From the NCBI GenBank assembly GCA_949130495.1, contig OX422216.1, positions 365,886,605 through 365,950,604 of the forward strand: DNA of 64,000 nt. The letters run 5' to 3'. The notes under the pieces were generated by a model that saw nothing but the letters and a program-made list of their open reading frames with translations, was not told where the DNA came from and ran no database searches. The number at the start of each line of letters is the position of its first letter. The stretch's first letter is position 1. The position numbers were made by a program, and so were the translations under genes. Shown piece by piece: positions 44,753 through 56,166 of the stretch. This stretch comes from Sambucus nigra. Its lineage: Eukaryota; Streptophyta; Magnoliopsida; Dipsacales; Adoxaceae.

Positions 44753-47650
44753 GTTCAACCTATCCATAATTACCCATATGGAGTCGTGACCCTTCTGTGA
44801 CGTAGGTAACCCCGTGATAAAGTCCATGGATATGCTCTCCCATATCCACATCGGAACCTCTAACGGCTGTAGAAGTCCTGCCGATTTCTGATGATCCACC
44901 TTTACTAGATGACAAGTGGCGCATTTAGAAATGAACATGGTGATATCTCTCTTCATCTTGCTCCACCAGTACTGTCGTCTCATGTCTTGGTACATCTTAT
45001 CCCCACCAGGGTGTACCGCGAACCGTGAGCCGTGCGACTCTGTCATTACCTCGTGTCGTAAGTCTTCCCCTTTTGGAACGACCAATCTCCCATTGAAGCT
45101 TAATGCCCCATATGAACTAACGGTATAGGACTCGGCTCCCTCTTCTAGTAATCAGACTATCTGCTCCTGACAGAACGAGTCATTTGCCTGGGCCTTTATC
45201 ACTCTCGTAACAATCTGAGGTGTAACAGTCATCACAAACATGAATGATCGGGCCACTGCATCCTGGTGTCCCAACTCCTTCCACTTAGCTTTCCACACCT
45301 CGGCCACCTCATCTACTGGCCTACGGCTTAACGCGTCTGCTACCACGTTAGCCTTCCCTGGGTGATATTGGATATCAAACTGATATTCCTTCACAAACTC
45401 AAGCCACCGACGTTGACGCATATTCAGTTCCTTCTACGTGAAGAGGTATTATAGAGACTTGTGGTCTGTGAACAACCGAAATTTCTCCCCCAGGAGATAG
45501 TGTCTCCAAATCCGAAGAGCAAATATGAATGCCGCTAACTCCAAGTCGTGGGTGGGGTAATTCTTCTCGTGAGGCTTAAGCTTACGGGAAGCATAAGCTA
45601 TGGCCTGACTCTCCTGTTGTAGTACACTTCCAAGTCCTTGTAAGGACGCATCGATGTAGACTAGGTACTCAACTCCCGGTCTGGGCAATGCTAACACAGG
45701 CGCTGAGGTCAACTTTTTCTTCAACTCATCGAATGCCAACTGACAGGCATCGCTCCAGATGAATGGCACACCTTTGCGAGTCAGATGTGTCAAAGGACCC
45801 GCTATCTTTGAGAAACCCCGAATAAACCTCTTGTAGTATCTTACTAAGTCCAAGAAACTACAGATCTAAGTTGGTGTTGTGGGTTATCCCCACTACCTCA
45901 CCGCAGATACCTTCCCCGAATCAACAGATAACCCCCGGTCTGAAATGATATGCCCCAAAAATTGAACCTCCTTCATCCAAAACCCACATTTCTCATACTT
46001 TGCATATAGCTCGTTCTGACGCAGCGTCTGTAAAACCTGCCTCAAATGATCAGCGTGTTCCTCCTCTGTCTGGGAGTAAACTAGAATGTCATCAATAAAG
46101 ACAATGAAGAACTGGTTTAGGAACTCCCTGAATACCCTATTCATCAAGTCCATAAACACGGCTGGGGCATTGGTCAAGCCAAAAGGCATAACCCGAAACT
46201 CGTAGGAACCATATCTCGTCAAGAAAGCAGTCTTCGAGACATCCTGTTCCCTGATACACAACTGATGGTATCCCGATCGAAAGTCAATCTTTGATAAGAA
46301 GGAAGCTCCTCTCAGCTGGTCGAATAAGTCATCAATTCAGGGAAACGGATACTTATTTTGTGTCGTGACTTTATTCAACTCCCGGTAATCTACACACAAC
46401 CTCAACGATCCATCCCTCTTCTTTACGAATAACACAGGAGCACCCCATGGTGAAGTACTCCTTCGGATAAACCCCTGACCCAATAACTGTTCTATCTGAT
46501 CCCTTAGCTCTCTCATTTCCACTGGAGCCATACAGTAAGGTGCGCGAGCAATTGGCCGAGTGCCCGACGTCAAATCGATAACAAAATATATCTCTGTACT
46601 ATGAGGTAATCCAGGTATATCCTGAAATACATCAACAAACTCCCTAACAACTGGAATTGAATCGAGTGGTAATACCACTTCCTTAGAGGTCTCCTCCTCT
46701 ATATAGTACAAGTGAGTGGACGATCCTCTCTCGGGGCGAGGCATCGCCACTAAAAACATCTCCTGCCCGGGTATGGCAAAAATGATACTCCTACTGAAAC
46801 AATTAATCGCTCGGTACGCAACTAGCCAATCCATACCAACAATCGCATCGTACTCAGTCATCTCTAATACTAACATATCAGCAGGTAAAGTAAATCTCCC
46901 GATCTCTATACCCACACCTCTACAAATAAGAGAAATCATAGAACCCCTACTCAACGGTGAATCTACGCAAGTAATCGTGCTTTCTACACTGTCTAACAAC
47001 CCCAAAGTGCGTGCAAATCTCGTGGCAATAAAATAGTGTGTGGCTCCCGTATCAAATAAAATACGCCCCATAGTCCCCTGAATAGAAAACATAACCTCAA
47101 TAGCAGGTGGATCCTGTGGGACTGCGGCTTGATGGAGATGATAAACTCGCCCGTACTGAAGTTGTCCCTGCTGGACTGGGACTGCGGGAATAGGTGTAAA
47201 GGCTGGCATCTGCGGTGGTACTGGGACGGCGGCGGGAAATATAGGTCTCTGGGGCTCGTGTCGAGCACCCTGCTGCTGCTGTGGGGCCCGACCCCTATCA
47301 GGGGACTCCTGGCGTTTGTGGCCAATCTTGCCACAAGTAAAGCATTTCCCCAGAAAATTCCCCCCTCTCGAACCCTGCTGCCCACGACCCTGGTGGCCGT
47401 TGCCATTCCTCCCCTGGTCGTGCTGGCCCTGATGAAACTGCTGTTGTTGGCCATGCTGGCCGTGCTGACCCTAATGTCCGTGCTGACCTTGACGAAAACC
47501 TCCCTGACCATTTCTGGATCCCCCAGATCTAAACCTCTTAAAATCCCCCTGTTGGGAACCCTGATCACCCTGCCTGTGCTGGCCCTGAGCAGATTGTGCC
47601 CCGCTGGCACCATTTCCCCCTATCCTGCCCTGATGGCTGGACTCTCCTGA
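44745..47650 (-). pseudogene. Chromovirus Gag tail and pol: protease, RT, RNase H, half integrase
   Basis: One frame on the - strand, broken only by stops. A Gln/Gly/His-rich linker precedes the knuckle [14 protein letters not shown] (about 47345), whose last Cys is Ser. Protease [11 protein letters not shown] (47040). [45 protein letters not shown] and the catalytic FIDDILVYS (46085). RNase [34 protein letters not shown] and FTDHKSL, then [16 protein letters not shown]. Integrase: HPGGDKMYQDMRRQYWW, CATCH and SMDFITGLPTS with the first Asp, then loss into LTR sequence. Stops at 47477, 46337, 45893, 45887, 45872, 45449, 45434 and 45152 (approximate). Clearly inactive. Confidence 0.88.
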
Positions 47651-48396
47651 TCACTTACTCTCTGACAAGTGAAAGAGGTGGTCCTGGAAGTGAAGTAGTG
47701 TTGCGTTAACGACATCAGAATAAGTGGCTAACGGAGATTACCCAACAAGTGCTGACGAATCCTCCAAGTCAACCCATCTATGAACTTCTGAATCTTTTTC
47801 TCCTCGGTTGGAATCTCATCGAGAACGATGTTCAAGAGATTAGTGAATTCGGCCTCATATTCTACCACGGTCTTTCCCTCCTGCTTGAAGTTCATTAACT
47901 TCCTCCTCATTTCGGCGTGAACGACTGATGGAAAATACTTGCGGTCGAACCGCACCCAGAACTCTTGAATAGAAATGATGTCTCTCTCCTCCGTGGTGGT
48001 AATGGAATCCCACCACTGTAATGCTGACCCCACCAGCTTAAAAGTGGCAAGTATCTGTTTTTGTACATCCGTGCACTCGTACATCCTCAAGTGCCTTTGG
48101 ATGTCCTTCTTCCACTGACTGGACACAACGACGTCGGAGCTACCTGTAAACTCCAGAGGGTGTGCTTTCTAAAAAGCATTACGAACACGTTCCCAAGCAG
48201 GCGGGAAGGCATGAGCCTGTACTGGCACGACTATCGATGCCTGAGGCGGTGTCTGCTGCACAACTGCTAGGGTGACATTTACCGCTTGGGCTACAATAGC
48301 AGTAACCTCTGCGGCATTCAAGGAGCCCTGGACTGGTGCAGGCTGTCGCTTGGGCTGAGCATCCCTGGGAACTTGCTGTGCACGTCGTGGAGGCAT
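47650..48396 (-). pseudogene. Chromovirus Gag
   Basis: Starts at ATG 48394-48396 with MPPRRAQQVPRDAQPKR, a start typical of this group. A TAG at 48169-48171 interrupts the frame, which then continues as KAHPLEFTGSSDVVV. WKKDIQRHLRMYECTDVQ, ATFKLVGSALQWWDSI, FWVRFDRKYFPSVV and KRKLMNF-like RRKLMNFKQEGKTVVEYE form the capsid domain of retrotransposon Gag. A stop at 47728 and a frameshift just after it separate this from the Gln-rich nucleocapsid part. Sits 184 bp downstream of the 5' LTR, as expected. Confidence 0.85.
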
Positions 48397-48560
48397 CTGA
48401 AATGAGAGTAAAGTCTTATAAGTTCGCAGTTATTATCTCAAAATAGCTGAAGAGCGAAACATACACAAAAGAATACAACGATCCTAAAATATAGGGCTCT
48501 ATATAAAAGAAAGCTACGCGAAAACATAATATGCCCTACAGATCCTAAGGACACTAGAAC

Positions 48561-48579
48561 CTGATGCTCTGATACTACC
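48561..48579 (-). promoter_or_regulatory. Primer binding site of chromovirus
   Basis: On the - strand directly after the 5' LTR: GGTAGTATCAGAGCATCAG, close to the initiator methionine tRNA complement TGGTATCAGAGC used by chromoviruses. Confidence 0.8.
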
Positions 48580-51474
48580 TGTGACACCCCGACTAATTAA
48601 ATACCGGCTAGCTACTCCTTTATTCAAATTAATACAAAATGTCAAGTTGGTTCAGTTCATAGCATCATTGTCGAAAAACGTTTTAACAATTACTAGCCAC
48701 CTAATATTTAAAAAGTGAGTTGTCAATTTTAATTAAATCCGATTAACATACAATAAGTATTACATTATGAAATAATGATATCACAGCCACATTATAGTCA
48801 CATTTCAATGATAGAGAAATAAATAAATCTGGAGGAACACTCCTCGGAAATAATCCGAAATACTGAATAAAACTGAATACAAAGTCTGAATCACTAAATA
48901 ATTACAACCCAAAATCTGAAATAAAACTGAGTAATTAAGATATCTCAAAGAGAGAAGGGGTGACATGCCCTATGGATAAGTGAGTCTGAAATGGAATCAA
49001 AATGAAAACTGGAGGTGTCTCTAATTGAAGGTCCTATAACTTCCACCGCACCTACAGCACGCCCCTGGAATGAAATTTCTAAGCTTGATGTCCTTGTGGC
49101 AGGGCACCTAAAAGATTTTACAAGAAAAATAGATTTGCAAGCAAACGGGACAGAGCCCGATTGTGAAAACAGTTTAAAATACAGCAAGTGTTTAATATCA
49201 TTAAACAGTGAATATAAAATACATGATAGTGCGTGCACTCACATGAGTTTCTCACCTCTCAACTAATTGTGCACACCTATCGTACCCGTACCCGTTCTAG
49301 TTATTCTACTATCAAACTAGTCCAATTCAATCTCTGATTTTTTTTTAATATGCTAATCATAAAATAATTCCCGAGATCTTAATATAAATGGAGAGTTTTA
49401 CCTTAATTCCTCAAAATTTGTTACAATAATTACTAAGTGTTTTTCCCATTTTTAACTCTACAAAGATATTACATTAATTCACACTTGTACTTATATATAC
49501 AATTCATTTCAATAATTCAGTATATCAATCTCATCATAATATACAATAATGTCACCCCTAGACTAAGCTGCGGTGCACACATACTCTGCTATCAAATCTC
49601 GGTACATCACGTACATAAGGTTAACGTATTCCGAATCTCTCAGGAACCGTTTCGACAAGTAACAAACACACATAATGGAGGCGAACATAGTTCACATCAC
49701 ATGGGTCATGCACATACCTACTCTCCCATGATCAGCAGACTTATTAACTCCTCAATAAGTCATTCTCTGATCTATGTCCTCGAGGTACCAATCTAAATCC
49801 CCCCATAGGCACACAAAGATTAGATGGCCCTGATCGAACGCCGACCTCCCGTGATATCAAGTATGGTAGGTATGTTATACACAGATAACCACATATACTA
49901 AGAGTTCACACATATTAGATATCTTATAATATTAATAGAGGTATATTTTACATTCCTATACCGTCACTAAATGTTGTACGTTTACAAATCCCCGAATAAT
50001 ATACATTACAAGTTATCAACCCTTCTCACGTCGTAATATTAGGTACTTATTTCCTAACCCATAATTATCATCCGGTTTACTACAAAACCCTAAGTTTTAC
50101 TCCTCAACGTACTCCAATCTCACAACTATACCCACTAGTCAACAAGGTAAGGTTAACACTCAATTAAATAAGTCTACTGGAAGTTCTAAATAAAATCAGG
50201 CCTAAAAAGGCCATTTTGTCAACTCGTTAGAAATATCGTTCGAACGAGGTTGTTCGAACAAGGGTCATTGGAACGAAGGCTTCGAATGAAATCATTAGAA
50301 GGATTACTTTCATCTTGTTAGAAGCTCGTTCAAACGAGGTCGTTCGAACGACCTGGGCAGGTCTTCTAACGAGATGGCAGAAAACGCCCAGAAATTCCCA
50401 ATTTCATTTTTCTTAATTTTTATCTTCTCTAAATCCATCCTAAGATCATCCTAATAATGTTTTAATGTTTTTAAACTACTCTAAGTCCTCCTAGGTCGCT
50501 TCTTAACATATTATTGGGGGCCAAATCCTCTAAATCAACATGCAATTATCATAAATCGCCAAATTTTGCCCCAAACCCTATGAACATGAACCCAAAATTT
50601 TATTGTACCTAAATACTCATCATTAATCTGTTTTTAAATCATCAAGGTTAAGTTTTTGGATTCCAATTTCGTCCATAATCATTCTACATGCAATTCCTAA
50701 GCAAGATTAAGAGTTTCTACAACAATCCCATTGGGATTTCACCAAAACTTTCAAAGCATAAGGTTTCAACAATCCCATTGCAATTAATGACATCAAATCA
50801 CTTGCCTTAAATTCGATGTTATGATTCGTTATTGATGATCAAGGTTGGCTCTCTCTCTCTTCTTTCAGGTCATAATTTCCTTTCAAAATGCTAGTGAAGG
50901 AAGATGGTTTGGTGGGATCTCTTTTAACTTCTCTCTAACTCCTCTTAAAACTCCCGTAGCCCATTCTCTTACCTTTTTCTAGTAATGTCCTTAGTGGCCT
51001 CTTTAAGAATATAAAAATAAACTCTAAAATCCGTGGGTTTTAATTCCTCAATTTTAAAAATGCCAAAATACCCTTCTAGGTTGCCGGGTTGGCCTAAAAA
51101 TGCCCCGAAACCCGAACTAAACCCCCGGCTAGTGTTTTCTGACTATTTCGACCCTTCCGGACGCGTTGGCGCACTCAAAATGATCATTCAGTCAATAAAA
51201 ATATAATTTACTTTTTAATTTAAATAAATTCAATCCTGACGCAACCGACACGCACTAAATTTTCCAAATTGTCTTATTTCTGCCTCGCGACAAATTTTTA
51301 TATTTTTAATACTCATATATTACCATATATACTCAGAAATATTCAATTTTAATATCATACTCAAATACCAACTCACGTCTCGCCAGTATTTACATTCGGA
51401 TTAATTCCCAATTAATTCTCATTTAATTCAATTAATCCCTTAAATAAAAATCAATAAAATTACGGGGTATTACA
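48580..51474 (-). repeat. Intact 5' LTR of chromovirus (2895 bp)
   Basis: On the - strand it begins TGTAATACCCCGTAATTTTA and ends GGGGTGTCACA. It contains no coding sequence; frames present in both LTR copies on the + strand are by-products of duplication. Small indels and scattered substitutions relative to the other copy indicate an old insertion. Confidence 0.92.
50222..50379. repeat. GTTCGAACGA palindrome cluster in LTR (copy 2)
   Basis: Same cluster as at 43771-43923; here CGTTCGAACG appears twice as an exact palindrome. Confidence 0.75.
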
Positions 51475-51546
51475 CGTTTAGCATAAACGGATTTGGATTT
51501 GCCTGATCCGGTCTAAATTCGATCCATTTACAGTCCTAATCCTGAT

Positions 51547-52258
51547 GAGATGTCTAGGGTGCGAGAGTTTTCTATGACCCCTAGACTGAGTAGGAGACGT
51601 CGTCATGCCTTGAGTGGCTTAGTTCTCATTTTATACGCACATGTTAATGCCTATAGTATTAGTTTCTTTAGAGACGGTACTCATCTATCTATGAGTTTTA
51701 TGTATTATCTTATCATCACCGAGAGAGACATTGATCTCGAGCACTCAGATACGAGCGAGGATGGACGGTACCTCTTGTCCTTAATTGGTCGTTTATGTGA
51801 TACACCCTTGGTTCAACCTCATGGTTTGACCAATGCTACTTTGGTTCACGAGTTCTATATGAACATGATTCTACCCCCGAAACTACATGTATAGTTTAAT
51901 CATTTGTTATTGACATCCATATTTATCTTACTGATGAGTAACTAGTTACTCAATCAGGGTTAATGAATCATTTTTATGATTATACTTAGGAGAGTTTTAT
52001 TGAGGATGGGGTTACCAATAATCACCTTGTTTATTTTCTTATGGGTTATCGGTGGATATGTCCTTCGTTTTTTCAGTCTGATATGGATCGACGCTAGTCC
52101 TTATTGCATTTATTAGTTATTTACAATTTTATGTTGCGTTGCCACATTGTAGATTTCTCATATCACATTGGTAGGATGATGTATGACTCATCACATGGTC
52201 AGGATATTGACTAGCCCGAGCTTATTATTTCAACGATGAGGAGAGTATGAATTATTTT
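51547..52258 (+). pseudogene. Transposon-type ORF (possibly Transposase_32-like), middle part
   Basis: Frame from EMSRVREFSMTPRLSRRRR, with a hydrophobic stretch LVLILYAHVNAYSISFF, ERDIDLEHSDTSEDGRYLL and NATLVHEFYMNMILPP. After stops or an intron it goes on with HLVYFLMGYRWICPSF, HLLVIYNFMLRCHIVDFSYH and ELIISTMRRV. The '[LV]V[HR]EFY.NM' block followed by a long helical segment recalls the 'putative plant transposon protein' family. I am not sure of this. It is cut on the left by hAT element B and on the right by Tat element 2, and may continue at 62463. Confidence 0.4.
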
Positions 52259-52669
52259 TGTGGTGACAATTAAAGTCAACACAAAATAATAAGTAAAGGT
52301 GATCACCAGAATAAATAAAGAACTTAAAATAATTGCAATAACACACAACACAAGATATACGTGGTTCGGCAAGAAGGCCTTCATCCATGGTGGTTCTCTC
52401 GATATTTTATTTCTCTTTACTCCAAGGGAGTGTTTACAATTGCATGTATTTTGTCCCGGGCCGAGGGTTTAATATATACATGTTATTTCTCGGAGAGTAG
52501 GGGTGTTGGACTCCTCCGCGTTAGCCCATAACTCCTAGAATATGTCTTGAGAGATTTTAGGGGTTGAATGGGTCATAACTGAATTAGTTATGCATGTGGC
52601 CTACAGACTTTGGGTCGGACTGAAGCAGGCTATTTATCTGGGCTGAAATGTTTAATCGAGGTGTCCACA
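52259..52669 (-). repeat. 3' LTR of Tat element 2
   Basis: On the - strand TGTGGACACCTCGATT...TTGTCACCACA. Same length (411 bp) as the other copy. Confidence 0.9.
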
Positions 52670-52692
52670 ATTGCCCCTAAAATTTTTGGATC
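52670..52692 (-). promoter_or_regulatory. Polypurine tract of Tat element 2
   Basis: AAAAATTTTAGGGGCAAT on the - strand abuts the LTR start. Purine-rich and correctly placed. Confidence 0.6.
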
Positions 52693-53089
52693 ACAATTTG
52701 GGCTCAATAATTTTAAATGAATACCTTAATGGCATTTTTGTGAATTATACAGTACTTTGGGATTGAAGCGCCCTTCTCGAATCAATTTAGGAGGCAGATT
52801 GATCGTTTCCTGTGCGTTATGATTAGAAAGGTTTAATACAGCTTGTAGAGGCCATTCCCTGCCGTCGCTTCAAATTTCTTTAAGCTCTCCAGATTTCTCC
52901 AACTGTTCACTATTACTTTCTCACTTTCAGGTCTCGTCTTCCATTTTCAAGCTTCTTCCTTATCTTCTCATCTTCCCTGCTTGTGACTTTGCATTGTCTC
53001 CAGTTGAATCTTAATTCATAAGTTATTCACACTCCTTCTTTTTTTTGTTGGAATTTATTCATATTCGATATCAGGGTTTCTCCTTTCTG

Positions 53090-55217
53090 ATGACGAAAAT
53101 AGGCAATAGGTCTATAACTGATTTTAGAAAGTTCTACAATATTCCGAACCGGGTAGACATCGAATGTACCCCTGTTCCTCGTAATGTCAGGGACAATGAG
53201 GACGGTCACTGGATACATGTTCTTTTGTTATCCCAGGGGAGTCTTAATTTTCCCCCAAATCGCTTATTTTTGCACTTTTTTAGCTACTTCTATATAGTTC
53301 CTGCATAGGTCTCTCTAAATGTTTAGAAAATTATCAACGGTGTGCATAGAATTAATCAGCTCTATGGCACCAATCTAGGGCTTGCTGAAATCTTCTATTG
53401 CTATTCTTTTTCTCGAACAAGCTCTGGTCTTCTTTACCTCAAAGCTAGGAGTCTTGATAGGGTATTGGTAGTAAATCTACCTGATTCCCACAAGGACTAC
53501 TGGCATGAGGGGTTTATTGCCAAAAATTGGCAGTTCCCTCCCCATATTGAAGGGGAGAGGTCTGAGAGACACGTGATTCCCTTTTATAGGGAGGAATATA
53601 TAATTAGGCATAGTTCTTGTTCTACTCATTGATTCTATGTTAGTGTATGGTCTTTCTCATATCTTTCTCTTTTTATTTTTTTAGTGAAGACAAAGAAGTT
53701 AGAACCCGCTCTTCGCGAGATTCGAGCTGCTGTGTTGGTTAAGGCTTAGAAAATCAGGGAACTCTTAGCTAACGGTGAGTATCCTCGATCAACGAAATTT
53801 CTTCTAGAATACAAGAATATTGGATCCAGTTTCATAGCATTCCTCAGCTAGATATCACAGAAGGTGTTGCTGCTGACCTAATTTAATTAGACGAGGAGGA
53901 AAGCAGCTCTAGTGAAGAGAGCGAGGGGGCTAATAGGGGTGGTGCTGAAGGTGATTATAATAAGGAGATCTCAAGTAGCGAAGAATCTACAAGCTCGAAG
54001 GAGGGTTCAGAGGCTCAGGAATCTTCAGAGGATTCAAGTAGCTCCAGCAAGGAAGATATGGCTCCTCCCAGTAAGAATTGGTTCCAAGATAATGATGAAG
54101 ACAATGTGCTGCTTTCTCGCCGATTGAAGAAGCAGAAGTCTAGGAGTGGGGACACTACTACTGGCTCCCAGATTGTTGCTCATGATCAAGAGAAGAAGAA
54201 GAGAGAGGAAGCGGTGGAGAGAGAGGGAGAGAAAGAAATAAGAAGAGAGGAAGAAAGTGGAAGAGAAAAAAAGGGTTGATATGGAGAAAAAAGAGAGAGA
54301 AGAAGAAAAGAGGAGAGAGTAAATGAGGATAAAGGCGAGGAAGTCTTTGGTCCCCGTATCTGCTCTACCCAAGGGGGCTTCTGTTTCCATTTCCCCTCAG
54401 TTGGCTTCGGTGGTGCTCGAGAGAGCAGTTTTGTCGGATGATCATCAGAGGTCGATGGGGGATGACGAGTTAGCCCAGAAGGCAACTTAGAGGCTAGACT
54501 TGGTAAGCCTTCTTTTCCTTCTCTGCTCTTGAAATGTTCATTATAATACCTGCTTTACTAATATTTTCCTTCTCTCTGTAGTTCATTTCTAATTTCACTA
54601 TCCTCTACCGTAGCCGTGACGAGCTGGCGAGGGGAAATGCCGATCTAAACAGGAAGCATACTGAGTTGGAGGTTAGTTTTAAGACTACCAATGCTACTCA
54701 AAAGTCTTCTGATCTTGCCTTAACTGAATCCAACAAGGCTAAAGAGGCTGCGACCAAGGAGCTTCAGGAGCTGAGGGAGTCCTATGATTTGGTCTGCTCA
54801 AATAAGTTGGCAGTAGTTGAAGAGAACAATGTGCTTGCTGCCAGGGTGGAAAAGGTGGAATCTAAGGTTGCCACCCTCAAAGAGAGCTCATACAACGCTA
54901 GATAGGATGATGAGGCCCAGATTGGTCATATTGGCTGTCTCAACTTTAAGAAGGGTTGGGACAAGGCCTTACTCGCTGTCGATGTGGATATTGATTCCAC
55001 CCTCTTTTATGAGCATGACCCTGGTCCCAGGCCTATCGTAGATGAGGTGCCTCTTCTTTCTTCCAACGAAGGTGCCCCTACTATTCTGACCATCACTGCT
55101 GATGCTCCCCTTGACCAGGGGATGTCGACTACTCCATTTGAGGGAGGTGTTCTTGGAGCTGCTGTAGATAACAGGAAGCAACTAGCAAACTTAGAGAAGA
55201 CTTGGGTTTCCAGCTAG
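53090..55217 (+). pseudogene. Antisense gene of Tat element 2 (Transposase_28-like plus coiled coil)
   Basis: Opposite to pol, like the antisense gene of element 1. ATG 53090 (MTKIGNRSITDFRKFYNI), then INQLYGTNLGLAEIFYCYSF, GLLYLKARSLDRVLVVNLPD and HEGFIAKNWQFPP, the same family as in element 1, in one frame with TAGs at about 53306 and 53324. Later exons: KKLEPALREIRAAVLVKA (53690-53745), a Ser/Glu-rich acidic block (53895-54060), a highly charged Lys/Arg/Glu region (54180-54280) and a coiled coil (LQELRESYDLVCSNKLAVVE, 54750-54890). The end is GHIGCLNFKKGWDKALLAVD...KTWVSS, TAG 55215. Introns suggested by GTGAGT at about 53774, GTAAGC at 54503 and acceptor TCTGTAG at 54581. Confidence 0.7.
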
Positions 55218-55337
55218 TCTTCTTTAGGGAGATCTTTATATTTTTATTATTTTTTCTTTTTGTTGATGTACTCTGATCCTTTTTTTAATGAAATGAAATT
55301 CAGTTTCCTTTCGCTTACAGATTTATTTGTTTTTCAA

Positions 55338-56166
55338 TGCTTATATGGTTTGTAGCTGATTGATGTTGATGAGTATATACTTGCTACTTCTCAACTAGGA
55401 AAGATTCTTGGTCCTAATGTGAGCAATCGAGTTCGCAAAGCCTTTGTAAGGATCTGCAAGACTCTTAGGTTGAGGAACCAATATTATAAGGACCAGTCAG
55501 AGCTCGTCGCCAAGCTGAAAGATAAGCTCCAAGAGATGGAGGAGATCGGCGCTTCTGTTCAAGAAGAAGTGGATACTCTGAAGGCTAAGCTCCTGGATGC
55601 CTCCGAGGTTAATCAGGTTGGAGAGGTACTTCGGCAAGAGAACGATGCTCTGAGGAGAGAAGTCTCGTGACTCAGGGAGAATGCACTGAGCATTTCTCCT
55701 CTAGTTCTACGTGGTTCCTCTTCATCGACTGGATCGCGAGCTGGTACTGATGAGCGAGGTTCAACTAGGGAGATTGCCGAGGCTTTGAGGCGATGTTTGT
55801 CGAGCATACATGATAGCTGTCGATTTTTAAAGAGATGTTACCTTGCCGAGGCATCTGTTCAAGAAAGGTCCTCGGAGAGTGTGGGCTGATGGTTATGATC
55901 AGGGTTAGACCGATGCTCCGACGAAGTTTGGGGAAGTTGAAGAGTTATCCTTTATTAGGGGATGGTTGAGTGATCTTACGGAGTTGCAGGTACCTAGGAA
56001 CTCTATCCTCTGGTATAGTCATGATATCTCCCCCTCAACCTTAATGCCTAACCCATTCAGGAGGGATGATAAGTGGGTCCCCATAGATGTTATCCCAAGG
56101 CAGCTATTGGAATCAGATTCAAATGAAGTCGAGGAGGAATTAACTCCTCACCCAGATGATGGCTAA
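55338..56166 (+). pseudogene. Second antisense gene or 3' exons in Tat element 2
   Basis: After an acceptor-like GTTTGTAG (about 55356) a frame reads LIDVDEYILATSQLGKILGP, VRKAFVRICKTLRLRNQYYK and a coiled coil to 55670. It continues past a TGA with ENALSISPLVLRG, REIAEALRRC and CYLAEASVQERSSESVG. After frame breaks, GEVEELSFIRGWLSDLTEL, SHDISPSTLMPNPFRRDDKW and an acidic tail end at 56166. Between this and the preceding gene lies a T-rich stretch with AATGAA motifs that could be a poly(A) region, so I treat it as a separate antisense unit. It could instead be a distal part of one gene. No recognised function. Confidence 0.5.

Larger units (their letters stand above)
42136..51474 (-). mobile_element. 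Chromovirus-type Ty3/gypsy element (Tekay/Del-like), internally deleted
   Basis: Transcribed on the - strand. Long LTRs (2895 bp intact copy) end TGTAATACCCCG...GGGGTGTCACA, with an initiator-Met-type primer site and a 5-bp duplication CGTTT at 42131-42135 and 51475-51479. gag, protease, RT, RNase H and the first half of integrase are present; the rest of integrase and about 280 bp of the 3' LTR are deleted. The Tekay/Del-like call rests on LTR length and ends, primer site and MPPRR Gag start. No chromodomain remains to confirm it. Confidence 0.88.
41637..51538. mobile_element. hAT element B, itself split by a chromovirus
   Basis: Left end TAGGCCTATCAATGGATCGG and right end (reverse complement) TAGGACTGTAAATGGATCG are terminal inverted repeats. 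Flanks ATCCCGAT (41629-41636) and ATCCTGAT (51539-51546) are an 8-bp duplication with one mismatch. Without the retrotransposon at 42136-51474 the element is only about 560 bp and non-coding, with CGGAT/ATCCG subterminal repeats like hAT element A. Confidence 0.8.

Noticed and set aside
47129..47650. Long Leu-rich + strand frame
   Set aside because: Shadow of the Gln/Gly/His-rich Gag linker and protease on the - strand.
54034..54485. Ser/Leu/Phe-rich - strand frames
   Set aside because: Complement of the Lys/Glu-rich antisense gene of Tat element 2.
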